Source: Ignavibacteria bacterium (GTDB lineage Bacteria > Bacteroidota > Ignavibacteria > Tepidaquicellales > Tepidaquicellaceae). Taken from it: a DNA stretch of 41,035 nucleotides. This document shows, one piece after another, positions 35,298 through 41,035 of the stretch. How positions within the stretch are numbered: position 1 is the stretch's first letter; every line of letters begins with the position of its first letter. The notes beneath the pieces are model-generated. The model was not told where the DNA came from. It did no database searches and saw only the letters and a list, made by a program, of their open reading frames with translations. The stretch is taken from the NCBI GenBank assembly GCA_016929695.1, contig JAFGII010000053.1:1-41035 (forward strand). The letters run 5' to 3'. Made by a program: the position numbers and the translations under genes.

Positions 35298-37631
35298 ATG
35301 AAAAGGAAAATATTGTTATTATTTTTTACTCTTGTTCCTGTATTGGTATTAACCCAGCCGGCGGAATTGACAAAGTATGTAAATGTGTTCAACGGAACGA
35401 AGAATATGGGACATACATTTCCGGGCGCGTGCATTCCATTCGGATTTGTTCAACTAAGTCCTGATACAGATACGGTAATGTATGAAAAAAACGGGATATA
35501 TAATCCGGAAGTTTACAGATATTGCTCGGGTTACCAGTTCGACGACAATACCATAGTCGGATTCAGCCATACACATTTCAGCGGGACAGGACACTCGGAT
35601 TTAGGAGATTTTCTTATTATACCAACAACAGGAGAACTTAAACTCAATCCCGGAAATAAATCTCAAAGTAAAAGCGGTTACAGGTCTTCATTCAGGAAAG
35701 AGACAGAAATTGCTTATCCGGGATATTACAGTGTTTTTCTCGATGATTACGGAATATTCGCCGAACTAACGGCAACTGAAAGGACAGGATTTCATCAGTA
35801 TACATTTCCTGAAAATGATAATTCACATATCATTCTGGATTTATTTCACGGTATATATAATTATGACGGAAAGACGCAATGGGCGTTCATCAGAATTGAA
35901 AATGACACACTGATTACCGGATGGAGGCTTACGAACGGATGGGCAAGAACCAGATTTCTTTATTTCGCAATGATAATATTAAAACCGGTAAACGAATTCG
36001 GATTTCAGCAGGATGAACAGCCTGTCTATAGAGGTTTCTGGCGAAAGTTCAATCAGACTCAGAACTTCCCTGAATTTGCAGGAAGAGATATTAAAATGTT
36101 TCTGAATTATAATACATCCGAAAAAGAAAAAATTCAAATCAAATTTTCAATTTCATCCGTAAGTCCTGAGGGGGCATTGAAGAATCTTCTTGCGGAAATT
36201 CCTCATTGGGATTTTCAGAAAATAAAATCTGAGGCGAATGATAAATGGAACAATGAACTCGGAAAAATAATCATCGAAGGAACGGAAAAGCAGAAAAGAA
36301 ATTTTTATACCTCATTATATCATTCTTTTATAAGTCCTGCACTTTATAACGACGTCGACGGAAATTACCGCGGACTCGATATGAATATTCACAACTCGGG
36401 CAGTCAAAATAATTATACTATATTTTCACTCTGGGACACTTATCGAGCACTTCATCCCCTCTTCACGATACTACAGGTCAAGAGAACTTCAGAATTTGTA
36501 AATTCAATGCTGGAACATTATAATCAAAGTGTTCATAAAATGCTTCCCGTTTGGTCTCATTATTCAAACGAAAACTGGTGCATGATAGGGTATCACAGCG
36601 TTTCTGTTATTGCCGATGCAATTCTGAAAAAAATACAGGGCATCGATAGTAAAAAACTGTTCGAAGCGATGGTTCAGTCTTCAAATGCGGATTTCTTTGA
36701 CGGAATCGGCTCATATAAAAAATACGGATTTGTTCCCGAAGATATCAGTTCAAATTCAGCATCGAAAACACTTGAATATGCTTATGATGACTGGACACTT
36801 ATGAAAACCGCAGAATATCTTGGATATAACGTTATCGCAGAAGAATACGGAAAGCGGGTTGAAAATTTTAATAATATATTCGATAGCTCTACAGGTTTTT
36901 TCAGAGCCAAAAATTCGGACGGTAACTTTATTACCCCCTTTAATCCCTTATCAACAGTTAATCAGGGATACATAGAAGGTAATGCATATAATTATAGTCT
37001 CTATGTCCCGCATGATGTAAAACAGTTGATAAATCTTTTCGGTGGAGAAGAAAAATTTATCGCTTATATAGATACACTTTTTTCTATGCATCTGAAAGAA
37101 GAGCAATTTAAAGAGTCCGAAGATATAACAAGAGACGGTATAATAGGCAATTACGTTCACGGAAATGAACCGGGTCATCACATAGCTTATTTATATTCGT
37201 ATGCAGGTGCTCCTCATAAAACACAGGAAAAAGTAAATTACATCATTAAGTCGATGTATGACGATGCTCCCGACGGACTCTGCGGAAATGACGATTGCGG
37301 TCAGATGTCTGCTTGGTATATATTCAGTGCTATGGGCTTTTATCCCGTCTGCCCCGGCAGTAATGAATATGTTTTCGGAACTCCATTTCTTAATAAAGCA
37401 GTAATCAGCATGGAAAGCGGTAATATATTTGTAATTGAAGCAGAAAATATATCAGAACGGAATATTTATATTCAAAAGATTTATCTGAATGGTATGGAAT
37501 ACAAAAAAACATACATAACTCACGATGATATTATGAAAGGAGGTTCGTTAAAATATTTAATGGGTCCGAAACCGAACTATGAATTTGGAAAAAATCCTGA
37601 AACAAGACCATATTCTATTTCACTTAAATGA
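35298..37631 (+). CDS. Secreted GH92 family alpha-mannosidase
   Basis: The 777-residue protein has a signal peptide (MKRKILLLFFTLVPVLVLTQ) and the two-domain architecture of GH92: an N-terminal beta-sandwich (YVNVFNGTKNMGHTFPGACIPFGFVQLSPD ... GFSHTHFSGTGHSDLGDF) and an (alpha/alpha)6 domain. The acid catalyst region GNEPGHH (E624) and the base-site GNDDCGQMSAWY (D665, D666) are intact, and the end YVFGTPFLNKA is typical. GH92 enzymes are calcium-dependent exo-mannosidases acting on alpha-1,2/1,3/1,4/1,6 links. Lacking a T9SS tail and lipobox, it is probably periplasmic. No other glycan-degradation or SusCD genes surround it, so it may act on imported mannosides. Confidence 0.93.
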   Translation: MKRKILLLFFTLVPVLVLTQPAELTKYVNVFNGTKNMGHTFPGACIPFGFVQLSPDTDTVMYEKNGIYNPEVYRYCSGYQFDDNTIVGFSHTHFSGTGHSDLGDFLIIPTTGELKLNPGNKSQSKSGYRSSFRKETEIAYPGYYSVFLDDYGIFAELTATERTGFHQYTFPENDNSHIILDLFHGIYNYDGKTQWAFIRIENDTLITGWRLTNGWARTRFLYFAMIILKPVNEFGFQQDEQPVYRGFWRKFNQTQNFPEFAGRDIKMFLNYNTSEKEKIQIKFSISSVSPEGALKNLLAEIPHWDFQKIKSEANDKWNNELGKIIIEGTEKQKRNFYTSLYHSFISPALYNDVDGNYRGLDMNIHNSGSQNNYTIFSLWDTYRALHPLFTILQVKRTSEFVNSMLEHYNQSVHKMLPVWSHYSNENWCMIGYHSVSVIADAILKKIQGIDSKKLFEAMVQSSNADFFDGIGSYKKYGFVPEDISSNSASKTLEYAYDDWTLMKTAEYLGYNVIAEEYGKRVENFNNIFDSSTGFFRAKNSDGNFITPFNPLSTVNQGYIEGNAYNYSLYVPHDVKQLINLFGGEEKFIAYIDTLFSMHLKEEQFKESEDITRDGIIGNYVHGNEPGHHIAYLYSYAGAPHKTQEKVNYIIKSMYDDAPDGLCGNDDCGQMSAWYIFSAMGFYPVCPGSNEYVFGTPFLNKAVISMESGNIFVIEAENISERNIYIQKIYLNGMEYKKTYITHDDIMKGGSLKYLMGPKPNYEFGKNPETRPYSISLK

Positions 37632-37760
37632 CAGACTAAACTGATAATTAATTATCTTTTTAGAATCAAAAAATATTTTTCCCGGAACTTATTTTAGCAT
37701 AGAGTTATTTAATTAAATAGAATATTATTACAAAAGTTAAGTAAAATTTAAATTAAATAT

Positions 37761-39386
37761 ATGAAAAAATTATTATTTGTTATTGTTTTTTTTATTTTCT
37801 GCGGGATTTCAATTTCGCAAACCGTAAATGAAAGTCCGTTTTTAGAAGCCGGATATCAGGAATATCCGCAGTATGATATGCGTTATGACAAGACAACGGG
37901 CACATACGTATATACATATTATGATACTACCATAAATAAATCAATGTTTTTGAGTAATAAAGGCAATTCGAAATATTATGATTACTGCGGGGCATATAAT
38001 GTTCAGTTTAACAGCAAAGGGGATTATTTCGGAACTGGAAGTACATTTGCGGAAGATTATGCAAACGATAAAACTCATATTATCGCTAACGGAATAGAAC
38101 TGAGGACTTACAGTTATATTGACCCCATAATAATTAAAGACGATATATTATATGTAATTGCAAAAAACGACAACAAATCTGTATTCGTAAAATATAATAC
38201 TATGACTAAAAAATTCGAATACGAAAAAACATACGACGAGATAAATCTTGTTTATTTATCCGAAGAAATATACACAGAGCCGTATTTTGAACTTGGATTC
38301 ACAAAAGACGGAAAAGAATATTTCGCCGCAAAGGATAATAACAAACAGTTTCTTGTAATCGGCGGCATAGAGCAGGAAAAATTTGATGAGATTAATCCTT
38401 ATGGTGTAACACCGGACAAAATCGGAGAAATTACTTACATCGCCACTAAGATAACGGATGATATCAGGGAATCATTCGTTATTCAGGGAACAAAAAGATA
38501 CAGGTCATTTCCCTCAATAATTGAGTATATCAGATTTACAAATGATAATATTCCTGTTTACGGAATCAGCGATGATACGACTTACAGTTATTTTACAAAA
38601 CAATATGTTACGGGTAACAATCCCATGAAATCCTATAATGCAGGTGTCTGGGGATTGGATAATACTCCCTCCGGCAAAATATTTTATATCGCTTCTGATT
38701 CAACCGCCGACGGAAAATATACAAGCAGGCTTGTTATTGACGGAATTGAAGGCAAATCTTATGACGCAGTTTATAATGTCAGGTTTGACAATAAAGACAA
38801 ACCGGTGTTTATAGTAACGAAAAATCAAATGGAAGTTCTCGTTTATGATAATGAAGAAATCGGAACCGAATATAATTATATCTTCGGATTGACAATTTCT
38901 CCGGACGGAAATATCGGTTACATCGGAACCATTAGCGGTGATGAAGGAGCGAAAATACCGGAAAGATATTTTGTCATTATCGACGGTAAAAGATATGGTC
39001 CGTTTCTTTCGGTACCTTACGGTCTGATGGAAGGATTTTTCGAAGCAATAACATTCAATGAATCCGGAAATTATGCTTTTGCCGCAACTGATGAAAAATC
39101 TAAAACTTACGATAATCAAAAATTTACCGTATATTCAAATAAATTCAATTCCCCCGGCAGTTTTAATTATGTTAATGAAATAATTGCTTACAATAACGAT
39201 TTTTATTATTCGACTGCTTCCGAATTGAGCGAAACGGTAACAGAATATAATATTTTCAAAAACGGCAATAAAATTGCAGGCGGATATACAGCGCTGATGG
39301 ATTATAAACTTGATAAAGAAAACGGTATAATAACTTTCATCGGAGTAAAAAACTATAATTATATGTATGTAGAAATCAAGTTATAA
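37761..39386 (+). CDS. Secreted repeat protein, propeller-like, unknown function
   Basis: The 541-residue product has a signal peptide (MKKLLFVIVFFIFCGISISQ). Repeating short strands with an aromatic-rich pattern recur about every 45-60 residues, e.g. YNVQFNSKGDYFGTGS, FELGFTKDGKEYFAAK, YNVRFDNKDKPVFIVTK, FGLTISPDGNIGYIGT and ITFNESGNYAFAATD. This is the 'F-x-x-DG-x-x-x-Y-x-A' rhythm of WD40-like/TolB-type blades, so I infer a beta-propeller of six or more blades. There is no T9SS tail or lipobox. It follows GH92 by 130 bases, perhaps with its own promoter, and ends at a clear terminator. No specific family was recognised. Confidence 0.75.
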   Translation: MKKLLFVIVFFIFCGISISQTVNESPFLEAGYQEYPQYDMRYDKTTGTYVYTYYDTTINKSMFLSNKGNSKYYDYCGAYNVQFNSKGDYFGTGSTFAEDYANDKTHIIANGIELRTYSYIDPIIIKDDILYVIAKNDNKSVFVKYNTMTKKFEYEKTYDEINLVYLSEEIYTEPYFELGFTKDGKEYFAAKDNNKQFLVIGGIEQEKFDEINPYGVTPDKIGEITYIATKITDDIRESFVIQGTKRYRSFPSIIEYIRFTNDNIPVYGISDDTTYSYFTKQYVTGNNPMKSYNAGVWGLDNTPSGKIFYIASDSTADGKYTSRLVIDGIEGKSYDAVYNVRFDNKDKPVFIVTKNQMEVLVYDNEEIGTEYNYIFGLTISPDGNIGYIGTISGDEGAKIPERYFVIIDGKRYGPFLSVPYGLMEGFFEAITFNESGNYAFAATDEKSKTYDNQKFTVYSNKFNSPGSFNYVNEIIAYNNDFYYSTASELSETVTEYNIFKNGNKIAGGYTALMDYKLDKENGIITFIGVKNYNYMYVEIKL

Positions 39387-39707
39387 TTTTTTTGTGCAGG
39401 GCATAATTCACAACACAAAACCGAATTTTGCCCTGTTTTTATTACACTTTCGGGAAAAAAATAAAATCTTTTTTTTCTTTCTCAATATCTTATCAGTAAA
39501 AGTCCTTCAAAAAACAATTATAATCTCAAATCTCTGAATAAATCCTTCCTGTACAGAAAATCTAAAAATTTGATTTATTTCCTGTATGCTGAACCCGGAT
39601 TTTCAGAACTGGATATAAATATTTTAAATTTTTTCATTCATTTTCCATTTATTTCTATATGATTTTCTCGTTATATTATTGAATATTTTTTAATCAAATT
39701 TCTTAAT
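39387..39707. other. Spacer with terminator, otherwise featureless
   Basis: The first 55 bases hold the plus-strand terminator for the propeller-like gene. The remainder is AT-rich upstream sequence of the dipeptidase gene, in which no promoter could be assigned with confidence. Confidence 0.6.
39397..39440 (+). terminator. Intrinsic terminator
   Basis: CAGGGCA (39397-39403) pairs with TGCCCTG (39429-39435); inside the loop AATTC (39405-39409) also pairs with GAATT (39423-39427). TTTTT follows at 39436. It lies ten bases after the propeller-like gene. Confidence 0.8.
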
Positions 39708-41035
39708 ATGAAAAAACAACTTTTATTAATTTCGATTGTAATTATTTCATTGTTTTTAATTCAGGATTTTGTTTATGCTTGCACAAATTTACTTGTAACG
39801 AAAGGGGCTTCAAAAGATGGTGCTACAATGATTTCATATACTGCAGATTCTCACACTCTATACGGTGAGTTATATCACTGGCCTGCTGCAGACTATCCCC
39901 CAGGAACTATGTTGAAGATTTATGAATGGGATACAGGTGAATATAAAGGTGAAATTCCTCAGGTTGCCCACACATATAATGTAATAGGAAATATGAACGA
40001 GCATCAGCTGGCAATCGGTGAGACTACATACGGAGGCAGAGAAGAACTTCATAGCCCGACAGGCATTATGGATTACGGCAGTTTGATGTATATTGCTCTT
40101 CAGAGAGCAAAAACAGCAAGAGAAGCTATCGAAGTTATAGCTGACCTTATGGAAAAATACGGCTATTGCAGTGAAGGTGAATCTTTATCAATTTCCGACC
40201 CGAATGAAGTCTGGATAATGGAAATCATTGGAAAAGGACCGGATAAAAAAGGTGCTGTATGGGTTGCTATGCAAATTCCTGACGGTTATATCTGCGGGCA
40301 TGCCAATCAGTCAAGGATTCAAACTTTCCCACTTAATGACAAGGAAAATTGCCTATATGAAAAAGATGTGATTAAACTCGCAAGAGAAAAAGGGTGGTTT
40401 AACGGAAAAGACGAGGAGTTTTCATTTTCCGATACTTATAATCCTGTTGATTTCGGTGGTGCAAGATTCTGTGAAGCACGTGTATGGGCAATGTTCAATC
40501 GTGTGAAAAAAGGTTTTGGTGAACAGTATCTCGACTACGCTATGGGAAAAAACCTGAAAAACAGAATGCCGCTCTGGATTAAACCCGATGAAAAAATTTC
40601 TCTCTATGAAGCAATGGAATTAATGAGAGACCATTATGAAAATACTCCGATGGATATGAATAACGATATTGGCGGTGGACCATATAAAGTACCTATAAGA
40701 TGGCGCCCGATGACATGGAAAATAAATAAAGATGATAGTGTAACCTATCTTCATGAAAGGGCAACGTCAACCCAACAAACAGGTTTTTCATTTGTTACTC
40801 AATCACGTTCCTGGCTTCCCGACCCTGTGGGAGGTATTTTCTGGTTTGGTGTTGATGATACTTATACAACAGTTTATACCCCGATGTATTCCTGCATTAC
40901 GGAAAAACCTTCCAATTTTGCTGCCGGGAATGGTTCTATGATGGTATTTTCCGACAGTGCTGCTTTCTGGATCTTCAATCAGGTTTCAAATTTTGCCTAT
41001 ACACGATGGATTGATATGATTCCGGAAATCAGGGA
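39708..41035 (+). CDS. C69-family dipeptidase, 3' end outside the window
   Basis: The frame opens at ATG 39708 and stays open to the right edge (442 codons seen), so the C-terminus is missing; the family is typically 500-600 residues. A signal peptide of about 24 residues (MKKQLLLISIVIISLF..., ending FVYA) places C25 as the new N-terminal residue, the autocatalytic nucleophile expected of C69/U34 Ntn-hydrolases. Further family hallmarks are GASKDGATMISYTADSH, NMNEHQLAIGETTYGGR, MDYGSLMYIALQRAKTAREA and ISDPNEVWIMEI. These enzymes cleave dipeptides, probably outside the inner membrane here. The minus-strand ORF at 39870-40052 is its shadow. Confidence 0.93.
   Translation, partial: MKKQLLLISIVIISLFLIQDFVYACTNLLVTKGASKDGATMISYTADSHTLYGELYHWPAADYPPGTMLKIYEWDTGEYKGEIPQVAHTYNVIGNMNEHQLAIGETTYGGREELHSPTGIMDYGSLMYIALQRAKTAREAIEVIADLMEKYGYCSEGESLSISDPNEVWIMEIIGKGPDKKGAVWVAMQIPDGYICGHANQSRIQTFPLNDKENCLYEKDVIKLAREKGWFNGKDEEFSFSDTYNPVDFGGARFCEARVWAMFNRVKKGFGEQYLDYAMGKNLKNRMPLWIKPDEKISLYEAMELMRDHYENTPMDMNNDIGGGPYKVPIRWRPMTWKINKDDSVTYLHERATSTQQTGFSFVTQSRSWLPDPVGGIFWFGVDDTYTTVYTPMYSCITEKPSNFAAGNGSMMVFSDSAAFWIFNQVSNFAYTRWIDMIPEIR

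Overview
The window looks like chromosome from a low-GC member of the Bacteroidota/Ignavibacteriota side of the tree, most likely an Ignavibacteria- or Kryptonia-like organism. The evidence is two secreted proteins ending in a type IX secretion (Por) sorting domain with the NYPNPFNP motif (3211-4470 and the minus-strand gene at 10364-12160), AT-rich spacers, few clear Shine-Dalgarno sites, several TTG/GTG starts, a B12-dependent ribonucleotide reductase and a YfhO-family protein. This placement is inference from gene content; no rRNA is present.

Left part (1-9560). A membrane subunit truncated by the window edge and an Fe-S protein with CCG domains form an HdrDE/DsrMK-like electron-transfer pair, followed by a class V aminotransferase of the cysteine desulfurase type. 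Next come a secreted YCF48-like propeller with a T9SS tail, a minus-strand group (GT2 glycosyltransferase, RsiV/DUF3298-like envelope protein, tiny membrane protein), a decayed stretch with an orphan terminator, a small secreted protein, an HI0933-type flavoprotein and a tRNA-Ser(GGA).

Middle (9800-23650). A small secreted DUF4189-like protein converges with an arylsulfotransferase-like T9SS cargo. Upstream of the latter on the minus strand lie recX, recA and the large class II ribonucleotide reductase nrdJ. Divergent from nrdJ is a tight operon: YfhO-family membrane protein, biotin carboxylase, biotin carboxyl carrier protein (ATGA overlaps) and a PrsW-family membrane protease.

Surface-glycan block (23880-31829). 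A Wzx-type flippase is followed by four GT2 and one GT4 glycosyltransferases, a GT9 heptosyltransferase-like enzyme and nadD. Genes overlap or abut, and starts are often TTG or GTG. It reads as one transcription unit for a lipid-linked surface glycan, but no polymerase, ligase or initiating transferase is visible.

Right part (31898-41035). A Yip1-family membrane protein is followed by the main non-routine find: a heavily decayed sensor histidine kinase (about 32763-33235), recognisable only when reading frames are joined. Then come a zinc-ribbon methyltransferase, a small basic protein, DNA-3-methyladenine glycosylase I, a secreted GH92 alpha-mannosidase, a secreted repeat protein of unknown function, and a C69-family dipeptidase that runs off the window. 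No CRISPR array, intact insertion sequence, prophage or rRNA was seen. No convincing new multi-gene system was found; the best leads are the kinase pseudogene, a possible structured RNA at 4618-4735 and the remnant at 7027-7268.
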